A DNA stretch of 56,000 nucleotides from Bacteroidota bacterium (GTDB taxonomy: Bacteria > Bacteroidota > Bacteroidia > Chitinophagales > Saprospiraceae). Below are positions 1-9,282 of the stretch, in pieces. Position numbers and translations under genes: made by a program. Location: NCBI GenBank assembly GCA_963169325.1, contig CAUJEY010000020.1, positions 1-56,000 on the forward strand, given 5' to 3'. Each line of letters opens with the position of its first letter. Position 1 is the stretch's first letter. Below the pieces are notes generated by a model, which saw only the letters and a list, made by a program, of their open reading frames with translations, made no database searches and was not told where the DNA came from.

Positions 1-233
1 CCGGTAACGAGCTCTATGTAAAATACAAAACCGATCCCGGCAAATTAGTCATTCGCCTTACAGATATATCCGGCAAGTTGCTAAAGGAGGTTTCGGTAAA
101 GGACTATGACGGCGCGGAAGCGGTAACGCAACTAAGCAATATTTTTGAAAAAAGCGCCGTCAAAAGCAGCATTATCGTGAGCCTGTTTCGGGATGGGAAG
201 GTAATCGGAACGACGACCGTGGTGGCGCCGTAG
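1..233 (+). CDS. C-terminal fragment of a secreted protein (T9SS type A-like tail)
   Basis: An open frame enters from the left edge (first full codon at base 3) and ends at TAG 231-233, giving 76 residues. The tail contains LTDISGKLLKE, then about 40 residues later GKVIGTTTVV. This resembles the Bacteroidota type A secretion-tail pattern (hydrophobic-x-D-x-x-G, then dG-x-x-x-x-x-K/T-x-VV), in which a beta-sandwich at the C-terminus directs export by the type IX secretion system. The match is loose and the rest of the protein lies outside the window, so only a C-terminal domain of a probable exported protein can be claimed. Confidence 0.5.
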   Translation, partial: GNELYVKYKTDPGKLVIRLTDISGKLLKEVSVKDYDGAEAVTQLSNIFEKSAVKSSIIVSLFRDGKVIGTTTVVAP

Positions 234-295
234 GATTCTATACAAGTTTTTTGAACCACTTTAGCGCGTTAAAAAGAGCGCGGGCTGCGTATAAA

Positions 296-458
296 TCCCG
301 GAATCTTCCCTATCCCCTTTTTCCCCCACCGCTTGTCATCCTGGAAGGAACCGTCCAATCTAAGGTGGGGGGCGTAGAGTGCTGCACTCGTAGATTGGAC
401 GGTTCCTTTCAGGATGACAAACGGTGGGGGAGAAAAGGGGGATAGGGAAGATTCCGGG
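296..458. repeat. Long near-perfect palindrome (element 1)
   Basis: Left arm 296-362 and right arm 391-458 are reverse complements with only scattered single-base differences; the 28-base loop includes GCGTAGAGTGC. It fills most of the 350-base gap between the first two genes. It would fold into a very long hairpin in RNA or single-stranded DNA. No coding frame of credible composition lies in it. Confidence 0.85.
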
Positions 459-584
459 ATTATGCATAGTCCGCACTCGGCGGTATAGAGATTATACGTC
501 GGAACAGTGTGTAAAACGTAACCACTCTAAAGATTTTAAATCGGCTCCACCGCAACAAGTTTACCTTGCTGCGCAAAAACGCAG

Positions 585-3383
585 ATGCATCCGCGCGCTT
601 ACTACTTACTTCTCTGGTTAACCCTCCAAGGGCTACCCACAGCGCTGCCTGCCCAAAACCTGGACCAATACGATGCCCGCCTGGATTATTTTGAATCGAC
701 TGGACAGCAAGACAGTTTTTTGTACTACGCCGGCGAAAAAGCCCGGCTGGCCCGGCAAGCGGATAATTTGGCACTTTGGGCCTGGATTCTGGTGGAAACC
801 CACGATTTAGCATCCGACGACCCGAATGACGCCCTGAAATACCTCGACAAGGCCCTGATACAACAATGGCGCGCGCCGGCCGATTCCGCAGCATGCGAGC
901 CGTTTATGTATATCCAGGCATACCGAGGGTACTATCTCTCCAGCACTGGACGAATCTGGCAGGCCGTACAGGCCTACGAAAAGGCCCGGGCCTGGTATGA
1001 GCGTTACCACTATGACGATCCCGATTTCGAAGTGGTGGAAATGGTGTACAAACCCCTTGGCAACCATTATACCCGCCTCGGCGACAATGAAAAAGCCCTG
1101 GCTGTGTTTCAAAAAGCCCTGACGGCATTACCGCCTGAGGATGTTGCCGGAAATGCCGGTTTGTTAAACAATATCGGTATCGCACAGTGGAATCGCGGCG
1201 AACTACAGGCTTCTGAAAAAAGTTACAAACTTGGTTTGGCATTGCCCGGACTGCCGGCGCAACTCCGCGCGCTGTTGCACACCGGAATTGCCCGCACCGA
1301 GTTGGATGAAAGCCGGCATACCCTGGCCTGCCAAAACGCAGAAGCGGCACTCCGGCTATTGCAAAAAGTACCGGTGGCAGACAAAGGCGCACAGGAATAT
1401 CGTATTTATGCCTACCTCACGGCCGGAATGGCGCTGACCCGCACCGGTCAATATGCCGGCGCCGACCGTTACCTGAAGCGGGCCGCGACAGATGCCCGAA
1501 GCATATTCGGCGCACATTCCCGCGAAGCGGGTAAAATAGAAATCGCACTGGCTGCTTTAAACCGGGCGCGGGGTCATTTGCCTGAAGCATTGACGGCCGC
1601 AAACCGCGCCCTGTCTGCCGTATTGCCCGGCTTTCGCCCGCGCCGGCCCGAAGAGAACCCTGCTGCGACGCTTTTTTACGAAGAAAATTCCATTTTTGAA
1701 GCCCTCGAAGAGAAAGCAGTTGTGGCCGAAGCGCTGTACCGGCAAAAGGGCGAACTGATGTGGCTGACCATGGCACTCGAATGCCACGACCTGGCCTGGC
1801 AGGCCGAAGCGCTGCTGCGCCAGGTGTATCAATACCGCTCTTCCAAACTGGAACTTCAACAGACATCGCGCACCCGGGAAGAGGCAGCAATGAACATCGC
1901 CCGAACCCTGTTTGAAAAAACCGGACAGGCGATCTACCGCGAAAAAGCGTTTGCCCTGGCCGAACGCAGCAAAGCGGCCCTCCTGCTTGAAGCCCTGCAG
2001 GACAACCTCATCCGGCAGCGGCTGGCTGGCAGCGACACGCGGTTCAGTCAAATTACCGCCCTGCAGCAAAGCGCGGCGTATTTCGAACGCCAGTTGCTGT
2101 TGCACCCCGGTAGTGTGCAGGCGCCGCAATGGCGCAGTGAAAACGACGCCATCAGGGGGCAAATCGCCGCACTGGAACGTGCCATTTACCAGGCCTACCC
2201 CACCCTGGCCGGCGCCGGCGCCCCAGGAGATATTTTTTTAAATACATTTAAAATTACTGAAGGGGAAATTTTGACTGAGTACTTCGTGAGCCGTAACTGG
2301 TTAGATGTCTTTGTATTGTCGGGAAGCGTGGTCATTGCCTGGCATCGTGTACCCAACGACGCTGACTTACAGAGCCTGAGTAGCCGCTTTTTAACCTTTT
2401 TTGAAAATGCCGGCGCTATCATTGCCGACCCGGCGGGATATTTGGAAACGGCGTATGCGCTTTGGCAAAAGATCATTCCCGCAGAAACGGCTTCGGCGCA
2501 GCGACTGACCATCGTGCCCGACGGTTTTTTAAATTTTATCCCGTTTGAAGCCCTGGTGACGGCATTACCGGAAGGCGCTCCTTCCCTGCGCACGGCAGCC
2601 TACCTGATTCGCCGGCAGGAAATCCGGTACGCCTGGTCGCTGGCCACACTCCGGCAACAGGAGGCGTTAATATCGAAAGCCCCCAAATTTCTACTTGGCG
2701 TTGCGCCGCTGTTTGAAGGCGGTGAACGCGGGCTGGCGCCCCTGGCAGCCGGCAAGGCCGAATGGCAAACCTTGCCTGCCGGCAAAATTCAGACGCTCCT
2801 CGGCCCATTGGCAGATACGGCGCATTTTATAACCGCAGCCGGCCAGTACCGGATACTCCACCTGAGTACGCACGCCCGGGCCGACCTTCGGGAGAACCGA
2901 CCGCCGCTGATCGAACTGTACGATGCCGCATTGTTGCTGCCCGATATTTACGCCTTGCCGCTTCAGGCCGATTTAGTAATTCTGAGCGCCTGCCAAACCG
3001 GGCTCGGCGTTGAGCAAAAAGGCGAGGGCGTGATGAGCCTGGCCCGCGCTTTCGCTCAAGGCGGCGCCGCTTGTATTTTATCGAGCCTGTGGTCGGTAAA
3101 TGATCGTAGCACGGTGCGGTTGTTTCAGGATTTTTACCACGAAACCGCCGAAGGGCAACCGGTGGCGGCGGCCTTGCGCAGGGCTAAACTGAATTACATC
3201 GACGATAAAAGCATAGCGGCTACCGGGCAATCGCCATATTTCTGGGCAGGTATGGTAGCGGTGGGATCGAACCGGGAAATAAATATGCCGCATGGTTTTG
3301 CCTGGGGAATATTTGGTTGGTTGGGTTTGGTGGTGAGCGTGATAGTTGGGCTTGCCTATTTTATGGCGAGACGGCGTAGGTAG
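585..3383 (+). CDS. TPR-CHAT domain protein with C-terminal membrane anchor
   Basis: 932 residues. An N-terminal signal peptide (residues 1-23, ending ALPAQ) is followed by a helical TPR-rich region (about 30-480), a linker, and a CHAT caspase-like peptidase domain (about 600-895). The catalytic dyad is visible: His763 in LHLSTHAR and Cys803 in LSACQTG, followed by the usual GEGVMSLARAF and SLWSVND segments. A single hydrophobic segment with a terminal RRRR (904-932) should anchor the protein, which would place the TPR and CHAT parts in the periplasm or outside. CHAT domains of this type are cysteine proteases often activated through their TPR region; the substrate is unknown. The gene stands alone, convergent with the next. 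The start at 585 is the first ATG and gives a proper signal peptide. Confidence 0.9.
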   Translation: MHPRAYYLLLWLTLQGLPTALPAQNLDQYDARLDYFESTGQQDSFLYYAGEKARLARQADNLALWAWILVETHDLASDDPNDALKYLDKALIQQWRAPADSAACEPFMYIQAYRGYYLSSTGRIWQAVQAYEKARAWYERYHYDDPDFEVVEMVYKPLGNHYTRLGDNEKALAVFQKALTALPPEDVAGNAGLLNNIGIAQWNRGELQASEKSYKLGLALPGLPAQLRALLHTGIARTELDESRHTLACQNAEAALRLLQKVPVADKGAQEYRIYAYLTAGMALTRTGQYAGADRYLKRAATDARSIFGAHSREAGKIEIALAALNRARGHLPEALTAANRALSAVLPGFRPRRPEENPAATLFYEENSIFEALEEKAVVAEALYRQKGELMWLTMALECHDLAWQAEALLRQVYQYRSSKLELQQTSRTREEAAMNIARTLFEKTGQAIYREKAFALAERSKAALLLEALQDNLIRQRLAGSDTRFSQITALQQSAAYFERQLLLHPGSVQAPQWRSENDAIRGQIAALERAIYQAYPTLAGAGAPGDIFLNTFKITEGEILTEYFVSRNWLDVFVLSGSVVIAWHRVPNDADLQSLSSRFLTFFENAGAIIADPAGYLETAYALWQKIIPAETASAQRLTIVPDGFLNFIPFEALVTALPEGAPSLRTAAYLIRRQEIRYAWSLATLRQQEALISKAPKFLLGVAPLFEGGERGLAPLAAGKAEWQTLPAGKIQTLLGPLADTAHFITAAGQYRILHLSTHARADLRENRPPLIELYDAALLLPDIYALPLQADLVILSACQTGLGVEQKGEGVMSLARAFAQGGAACILSSLWSVNDRSTVRLFQDFYHETAEGQPVAAALRRAKLNYIDDKSIAATGQSPYFWAGMVAVGSNREINMPHGFAWGIFGWLGLVVSVIVGLAYFMARRRR

Positions 3384-3531
3384 GTCTGCGTTTTATGCTT
3401 AGGAACGGTGTCACAATAAAGGTATAATTTCAGGCTAAAGATTTTGGCCCCAGATTTTCTGTTTTTAGGGGAATAGCAGAATTGCCCGAAAAACCAGTCA
3501 ACCAATAACCACTCAACCAATAACCACTCAA

Positions 3532-5802
3532 CTACTTCGCCGGCGCACACATCGGCATCACGGAGCCGTCCTGTTTTTTAAATACAATGGGATCCAGGCT
3601 AAGTTGTTCGTAGCCCGTTTGCCCTTCCTTTATTTTGAGAAACTGGTTGGGCTGCACATTTTTAAATGTTTGTACGGTATTGCTAACGGGCCAAACGACC
3701 GTGATTTCATCGATCACGGTAGATTTCCCGATCCCGATTTCCCGCCGGAGCGGCGAGCAACCGAAGCTGGCGCCCGAGTTCACTTCCCGGTAAACGATAC
3801 GTGGCACACCGTTTTCGCGGAAAGCGATGGTTACTTTGGCGCCGATAGCGGCGCGGTTGGTTTGTACCCCTTCTAATTTCAGGCAGATCCAGTTGTTAGT
3901 ACTTTGATCCGGATTGAGGTATAATGAACTGGGGTAAGCGTCGCCGCGGAAAGCGCCGCCCATTTCAGCATAAATATCCTGGTCGCCGTCATTGTCCAGG
4001 TCGGCGAAGGCAACCCCGTGTCCTTTTTGGAGGTTGCCGACGCGGGCATTGACGGTAACATCGGCGAATTTTTTTCCGCCCAGGTTTTTATACATCTTAT
4101 TGGGAATCAGGGAGCGGTAGTTGGGATTGCCGGTACCGAAATACAAATCAAGCCAGCCGTCGTTGTCGATATCACCAAAATTAGCGCCCATGGCAAAAAT
4201 CGTCCCGCTGAAGCCCATTGTTTTGGTGACATCCGCAAAGGTGCCGTCGCCATTATTCCGGTACAGGTATAACTTTCCGGTGATGTCATTGGATGGGCGC
4301 AGCGCTTCTTTTGCCGCCTGGTACGATAGCTGTTGTTCAAATTCATAATTGCATAAAAACAGATCAAGCCAGCCGTCATTGTCGAAATCAAAAAATCCGG
4401 TGGGGAATGTTTTAGCAGTCTCTTTCCCGTGATCAGGCAGTCCGGATGCTACTTCAAAGGCCACTGTATTACCTCTCGTCCCCCTGTTTCGAAGTAGAAT
4501 TTGTTGCGCGTCGAGGGTGGAAATAATAATATCCGGCCAGCCGTCATTATCGTAATCGCCGGAGGCGACTCCTTTGACAAAGGCTGTAATGTGGAGTACG
4601 CCGGGGAGGGCCATGTTGGTGAAGGAGCCGTTTTTATTGTTGAGATACAGTTCGCAGGGATGCGGATTGTCCGGATTGGTCGTTTCGTTACCGATAAACA
4701 CGTCGAGCCAGCCGTCGCGGTTAAAGTCGTTCCAGGTAGCCGTTTGGGTGGGGTGAAATGACAAGATACCCGCTTCAACCGTTACGTCGGTAAAAGTGCC
4801 GTCGCCGTTGTTCCGCACCAGCGAGTTGGGCTGTTTGCCGAACCCATCCTGCCCCTGCCAGGCGCCGCGCAACACAAAAATATCGAGAAAACCGTCGTTG
4901 TTGTAATCGGTACTTGTGAGGTTCAAACCGCCGGTAAGACTATTCAGGTTCGATTCGCGGGAACGATCCGTAAAAGTGCCATCGCCGTTGTTGCGAAAAA
5001 AATGCATCGGGTCGTCGAGCCCCCATGCCGACGTCACGATATCCAGGTCGCCGTCGTTGTCAAAGTCGTCTGTGATAACGCCGCCGGAGCGGTCGTTGGT
5101 ACCGATATTCAGTTCGGGTGCTATGTCTACAAACGGCTTTACCGGGTATGGTTCTCGTTTATCGAGATTAGGAATGAGCCATTTTGCCGGCACTTTGGCC
5201 GGGTATTCACCCAAAGTCATGTACGCTATATTGAGCAACCACCGCGAATTCAGATCATTGGGGTCTTCCGCTAACATCGTTTCATATACCGCCACCGCTT
5301 TTTTTGCGCCTGATTTATCCTGGTGAATGCCGTTTCCCCTGATAGGCATGATACAGGCATCCGATGAGTGCCGTTGCAAACAATTGTTGCGTTCGGCCAA
5401 ACGCATGCAGGCGACCCCGAGTCCCGAGCGCAGTTTGTTTCGCACGACCGTATCCGCGGTCTGATTCAATAAGGATTCAAAATCGGCAACCGACCGGCTT
5501 TCATCACCGTATTCCAGCAAGGTTACGGCCCGGATATACTGCATATTTAACCGTTGGAACGTATCATTGGTGTTTTTAATCATCGAATCGCAAAAGGCAA
5601 TACGCCTCGCGGATGCATACAAATTGTCGGCATTGTCCAATTGCCGGTCCGTTTCCGCGAGGATGTCGATCATTTTTTGATGAGAACCGGAATTGGCGGA
5701 TTCCATTGACTGGTTCTCCGAAACATTTCCGCATGATCCGGCAAAGAGCAGTGGGACTAAAACCGCTAAAGCAGACAAAATCAGGTTGATTACAAATTTC
5801 AT
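3532..5802 (-). CDS. VCBS/FG-GAP repeat lipoprotein with ASPIC/UnbV domain (CRTAC1-like)
   Basis: 756 residues. The lipoprotein signal ends LLFAGSC, with the acylated Cys at residue 24. A short TPR-like helical part (about 40-210) is followed by a run of FG-GAP/VCBS beta-propeller repeats (about 225-630) with many calcium-type DxDxDGxxD loops, for example DFDNDGDLD and DYDNDGWPD. The ASPIC/UnbV domain (about 655-730) contains GAKVTI and WPVSNTVQTF. Such proteins are surface-exposed in Bacteroidota and are presumed to bind ligands or carbohydrate; no enzymatic role is known. The 5' leader carries a GC-rich hairpin (5820-5837) downstream of a TAATTTTG box. Confidence 0.88.
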   Translation of the reverse strand: MKFVINLILSALAVLVPLLFAGSCGNVSENQSMESANSGSHQKMIDILAETDRQLDNADNLYASARRIAFCDSMIKNTNDTFQRLNMQYIRAVTLLEYGDESRSVADFESLLNQTADTVVRNKLRSGLGVACMRLAERNNCLQRHSSDACIMPIRGNGIHQDKSGAKKAVAVYETMLAEDPNDLNSRWLLNIAYMTLGEYPAKVPAKWLIPNLDKREPYPVKPFVDIAPELNIGTNDRSGGVITDDFDNDGDLDIVTSAWGLDDPMHFFRNNGDGTFTDRSRESNLNSLTGGLNLTSTDYNNDGFLDIFVLRGAWQGQDGFGKQPNSLVRNNGDGTFTDVTVEAGILSFHPTQTATWNDFNRDGWLDVFIGNETTNPDNPHPCELYLNNKNGSFTNMALPGVLHITAFVKGVASGDYDNDGWPDIIISTLDAQQILLRNRGTRGNTVAFEVASGLPDHGKETAKTFPTGFFDFDNDGWLDLFLCNYEFEQQLSYQAAKEALRPSNDITGKLYLYRNNGDGTFADVTKTMGFSGTIFAMGANFGDIDNDGWLDLYFGTGNPNYRSLIPNKMYKNLGGKKFADVTVNARVGNLQKGHGVAFADLDNDGDQDIYAEMGGAFRGDAYPSSLYLNPDQSTNNWICLKLEGVQTNRAAIGAKVTIAFRENGVPRIVYREVNSGASFGCSPLRREIGIGKSTVIDEITVVWPVSNTVQTFKNVQPNQFLKIKEGQTGYEQLSLDPIVFKKQDGSVMPMCAPAK

Positions 5803-5861
5803 AAGAAATTATATTATTTGCCGGGGCAAAGCCCCGCGAACATCAAAATAAAACAGCGCCG

Positions 5862-5869
5862 CAAAATTA
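5862..5869 (-). promoter_or_regulatory. Putative -7 box of the VCBS gene
   Basis: TAATTTTG read on the minus strand fits the Bacteroidota -7 consensus TAnnTTTG and lies about 60 bases before the start at 5802. No clear -33 element was seen. Confidence 0.4.
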
Positions 5870-5921
5870 AGCTATCCGCTTTTGAAGGCGCCGAAAGTTT
5901 CGCCCACCCGATTTTTCCATC

Positions 5922-5929
5922 TACTTTTG
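5922..5929 (+). promoter_or_regulatory. Putative -7 box of the arginine deiminase gene
   Basis: TACTTTTG fits TAnnTTTG, with AGTTTC about 20 bases upstream as a possible -33 element. It lies 45 bases before the ATG at 5975, which supports that start over an upstream in-frame ATG at 5882. It forms a divergent pair with the box at 5862-5869. Confidence 0.5.
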
Positions 5930-5974
5930 CCCACTCTTTTTTTGCCCAACCAACAACAAATCATTACTACCCGC

Positions 5975-7243
5975 ATGGACGCTAACAGCCGGATTTATGT
6001 CGATTCCGAAATCGGCCGCCTCAAAAAAGTCATCGTACACCGCCCCGACGAGGGCATTGCGCGCATTACGCCCAAACGCGCCGGCGAACTGTTGTTCGAC
6101 GACATCGTCCACCTGCCCAATATGCAGGACGAGCATGATATTTTCATCAACGTGTTGAAGGCCTTTCTGGGCAAGGAAAACGTGCTCGAAGTACGCGACT
6201 TGTTAGCCGAAAGTACCCGCGAAGAGGAAAGTAAATACGAGGTCATCAACAAAATCACCGATTTCGAGGAGTTACCCTACTCGTTCATTCCGCGTCTTGC
6301 CGGGCTTTCGCCGGAACAGTTGGCCGACACGCTCATCACCGGCTACCTGGAACCGGAAGACCGCATCCTGTTCGACCCCATCCCCAACCTGATCTTCACC
6401 CGCGACATCGCCGTCACGGTCAAAGATTTCGTCATGATTACCAAGGCCAATAAAACGGCCCGCTTCCGCGAAAACTTCCTCACCCGCCTCATCTTCAGCA
6501 GTCACCCGGTATTCCGCCGGCTCAAAGCCGATGGCAAAACCATCAACCTGAACCGGGTAGACAAATTTCCGCCTTCCAAAAAAGGCGAAACCATCAGCAT
6601 TGAAGGCGGAGATGTGATGATTCTGAACAAAGACTACCTCCTGATCGGCTGCTCCGAGCGCACCAACAACTACGCCTTTCAGTTGATAAAAAATCACCTT
6701 TTCGACCGTGGTATCATCAAAAACGTGGTACAGGTGAATATCCCTGCCGAGCGCACCTACATGCACATCGACACGATATTCACCCAAATCAGCCAAAACC
6801 ACATGGTGGGTTACAAACCCATCGTACAAGACGGGCTCGGCTCTTATGTGGATGTACATCGTTCCTCCGGTGAAGAAATTGAATACCCCAGCCTGAAGGA
6901 CTTCCTGTTGGCCGAAGTAAATCCCAACATGGAATTTATCTGGGCCGGCCGCGGCGAAAGCCCCTACCAGGAACGCGAACAATGGACCGACGGCTGCAAC
7001 CTCGTGGCCCTCAAACCCGGCGTGGCCGTCACCTACGACCGCAACCCGATCACAGAAAAAGCATTTAAAGATTTTGGATACAAGGTAATCGGCGCCGAAA
7101 AACTGCTGCGCGACATCGACAACGGCAAGATTTCGCCGGATAAGGTGGAAAATACGATTATCACTATTCCGTCCAACGAATTGTCCCGCGCGCGGGGCGG
7201 GTCGCATTGTATGACATGTCCGATTGAGCGGGAGGAGATTTGA
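5975..7243 (+). CDS. arcA: Arginine deiminase
   Basis: 422 residues from ATG 5975; a longer frame from 5882 would start upstream of the promoter box and adds a low-complexity leader. The enzyme hydrolyses L-arginine to citrulline and ammonia. The family landmarks are in order: FTRDIAV, then EGGDV, MHIDTIF carrying the catalytic His, and C-terminal GGSHCMTCP with the nucleophilic Cys at 412. Length matches cytosolic deiminases (about 400-420). No ornithine carbamoyltransferase, carbamate kinase or antiporter gene is next to it, so it is not in an arc operon here. It could feed nitrogen or citrulline metabolism or acid tolerance; that role is inference. Confidence 0.9.
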   Translation: MDANSRIYVDSEIGRLKKVIVHRPDEGIARITPKRAGELLFDDIVHLPNMQDEHDIFINVLKAFLGKENVLEVRDLLAESTREEESKYEVINKITDFEELPYSFIPRLAGLSPEQLADTLITGYLEPEDRILFDPIPNLIFTRDIAVTVKDFVMITKANKTARFRENFLTRLIFSSHPVFRRLKADGKTINLNRVDKFPPSKKGETISIEGGDVMILNKDYLLIGCSERTNNYAFQLIKNHLFDRGIIKNVVQVNIPAERTYMHIDTIFTQISQNHMVGYKPIVQDGLGSYVDVHRSSGEEIEYPSLKDFLLAEVNPNMEFIWAGRGESPYQEREQWTDGCNLVALKPGVAVTYDRNPITEKAFKDFGYKVIGAEKLLRDIDNGKISPDKVENTIITIPSNELSRARGGSHCMTCPIEREEI

Positions 7244-7288
7244 GGGGGAATAAACCGGCCGGATATCCCGGCAGCAGTGCCTTATAAA

Positions 7289-7334
7289 AAAGGGGGGTAA
7301 CAGAAGTTTTTTACAAACTTCCATTACCCCCCTT
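7289..7334. terminator. Bidirectional hairpin terminator between convergent genes
   Basis: The left arm AAGGGGGGTAA-x-GAAGTT pairs with AACTTC-x-TTACCCCCCTT across a short loop. T-rich sequence follows on the plus strand and poly-T on the minus strand (AAAAAA at 7286-7291). It sits between the convergent stops of the deiminase (7243) and the susE-like gene (7363) and should end both transcripts. Confidence 0.75.
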
Positions 7335-7362
7335 CACATTTTTTATTTCCCAAAACTACGGT

Positions 7363-9195
7363 TTACTCAAACTTATACTCCCCGGTATTCACGTTAAACG
7401 TCACGTTGTACGTGCCTGCCGTGGTGGGAATATTCGATCCGTCCTGCGTACCCGTGCCGGCCGGGAACGCGTCGGCGCCCCAGTTGTATTTCCAGTCGTG
7501 GTTGCCGCGAAACTTGGCGCCACCGCCGGTCAGGGTGATCGTCAGTTTCTGAACGGCATAGTCCGCCGCATCCGCAGCCATATCGGTATCGGCGCCCCAG
7601 CCACCCGGCGTGGATTCGCCGATAATGCCGACCGTGGTCTGCTGGAAGCTGTATTCGCCGGTTTTCGAATTGAACTTAATCAGATACAGACCTGCGGGAA
7701 CCGGAATATTGGCTCCACCCGGTGTGCCGATACCCAGCGGGAAATCAATTGCACCCCAGTTCACATCCCAGCTGTTGTTGGCGCGGAATTTGGCTTCGCC
7801 ACCTTTGAGGCCGAGAATAATTTCGAAAGTGCCGTCGCCGTTGTTGCGCAGCGGTGTTTCGGTATCCCAACCGCCCGGTGTGGCAGAGCCTATAATACCG
7901 ATGTTTTGGAAGCCGGCATCCACCTCAAAGTTGTACGCGCCGGTACCGGGGTTGAACGTCACTTTATAACGGCCGGCCGGAACCGGGATATTCGGACCGT
8001 TTTGAGTGCCGATACCGGAGGGGAAGTCGCCGGCGCCCCAGTTGGTATCCCAGCTGTTGTTGGCGCGGAATTTGGCTTCACCGGCCACCAAATCCAGGGT
8101 AACCTCAAAGTTTCCGTTACCCTTATCCGTCATTTGCGTTTCCGTATCCCAACCGCCCGGCGTGGCAGAGCCGATAATACCGATGGTCGGGTATCTCAGA
8201 AATTCAAACGTGTAGAGCAGGGATTTGTCGTTGAACGTCACCTTATAGAACGCTTCACCGGCGGCGTTGGCAAAAGAAATGTTTTTACCAAACTCATCGG
8301 CGCGGCCGTCCGGTTCGTCGTCGCCCCAGTTGCGGCCCATAAAGGATGGGTATTCGGCGAATTTGAACAAGGCGCCCGGTTTGATCAGGATTTCGTCCAG
8401 CACCCAGGTATTATTCGACACCAGGTTAAAACCATAGTCCTCGCCCTGGAAGTTGTTGAAAGATCCCAGGAGGTACAATCCGCTGACATTGCTGGCATAA
8501 GTGAGGGCCGTCGAGAAATTATATGCGCCTGTGCCGGGATTGAACGTCACTTTCCAGGTGCCGGCAGGTACGGGAATATTAGCGCCATCCTGTGTGCCGA
8601 TACCGCTTGGGAACGAAGCAGCACCCCAGTTAACCGCCCAGTCGTTGTCGGCGCGGAATTTTGCTTCGCCGGCCACAAAGGTCATCACGATTTCAAAATT
8701 GCCGTCTCCAACATGCAACATATCCGTATCGGAATTCCAGCCGGTAGGCGTAGCGGAACCGATAATACCCACGCTGGGCAGTTTGAATACCTCGAATGCC
8801 GTGGTTCTTACCTGGGTTTTGCCCTTGGTATCAGTGACGGAGATTTCGATTTTATACTGTCCGAGCGGAAGCGTGGCGGCATTGAACGTGCTGCCTGCGA
8901 TCACGATAGAATCGGAGGTGCCGGAAAGCGTTTCAGTCGAAGTGGCCAGCGTTGCACCGGCAGCATCCAGCAGTTTGACCGACGCAGACGCCAGTGGCGA
9001 AACCGAACCGGAAATAAATTTGACGACGACATTGAAATCGGCCTGATTCACTTTGGTGCCGTCGCCCGGGGTAACACTGGCGATGCCCGGCGGGAAATCG
9101 GTCAGTGCAGCAATATCAAGTTCTTCCTTTTTACAGGAAAAGACGAGCGCCACCATAAAAAGCAGCAGCGTTGTCAGTTTAAATATATGTTTCAT
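7363..9195 (-). CDS. SusE-like outer-surface lipoprotein with five glycan-binding-type repeats
   Basis: 610 residues. The lipoprotein signal ends VFSC (Cys21), followed by a SusE-type N-terminal beta-sandwich (about 27-130). Five domains of about 90 residues follow. Four begin GIIGSATPxGW or close variants and contain AKFRxNxxWxxNWG and IPVPAG motifs; the second (about 232-325, LYLLGSFNNF) is divergent. These are the SusE/SusF-type carbohydrate-binding modules that hold polysaccharide at the cell surface. The gene is the last of the susC-susD-susE operon, 87 bases after susD. The closely similar copies suggest internal duplication. The ligand cannot be told from sequence. Confidence 0.85.
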   Translation of the reverse strand: MKHIFKLTTLLLFMVALVFSCKKEELDIAALTDFPPGIASVTPGDGTKVNQADFNVVVKFISGSVSPLASASVKLLDAAGATLATSTETLSGTSDSIVIAGSTFNAATLPLGQYKIEISVTDTKGKTQVRTTAFEVFKLPSVGIIGSATPTGWNSDTDMLHVGDGNFEIVMTFVAGEAKFRADNDWAVNWGAASFPSGIGTQDGANIPVPAGTWKVTFNPGTGAYNFSTALTYASNVSGLYLLGSFNNFQGEDYGFNLVSNNTWVLDEILIKPGALFKFAEYPSFMGRNWGDDEPDGRADEFGKNISFANAAGEAFYKVTFNDKSLLYTFEFLRYPTIGIIGSATPGGWDTETQMTDKGNGNFEVTLDLVAGEAKFRANNSWDTNWGAGDFPSGIGTQNGPNIPVPAGRYKVTFNPGTGAYNFEVDAGFQNIGIIGSATPGGWDTETPLRNNGDGTFEIILGLKGGEAKFRANNSWDVNWGAIDFPLGIGTPGGANIPVPAGLYLIKFNSKTGEYSFQQTTVGIIGESTPGGWGADTDMAADAADYAVQKLTITLTGGGAKFRGNHDWKYNWGADAFPAGTGTQDGSNIPTTAGTYNVTFNVNTGEYKFE

Positions 9196-9282
9196 TGTAT
9201 TGATTTTGAATAGTAATTTTAATAAATATTACTTTTTGTTATTCACCGGGTGACTTCAAGTCAGCCGGTGAATTGCGGACAA

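Noticed and set aside
424-621. Small frames inside palindromic element 1 and its flank
   Set aside because: The peptides come from the inverted repeat and have no start context or homology; they run into the CHAT gene in another frame.
5975-7243. An arc operon (arginine deiminase pathway)
   Set aside because: The deiminase gene has no arcB, arcC or arcD neighbour; both flanks hold unrelated genes.
7498-9213. Long open frame of 571 codons on the plus strand
   Set aside because: It is antisense to the SusE-like gene, whose minus-strand product has a lipoprotein signal and clear domain repeats. The plus-strand peptide has no recognisable domain or signal.
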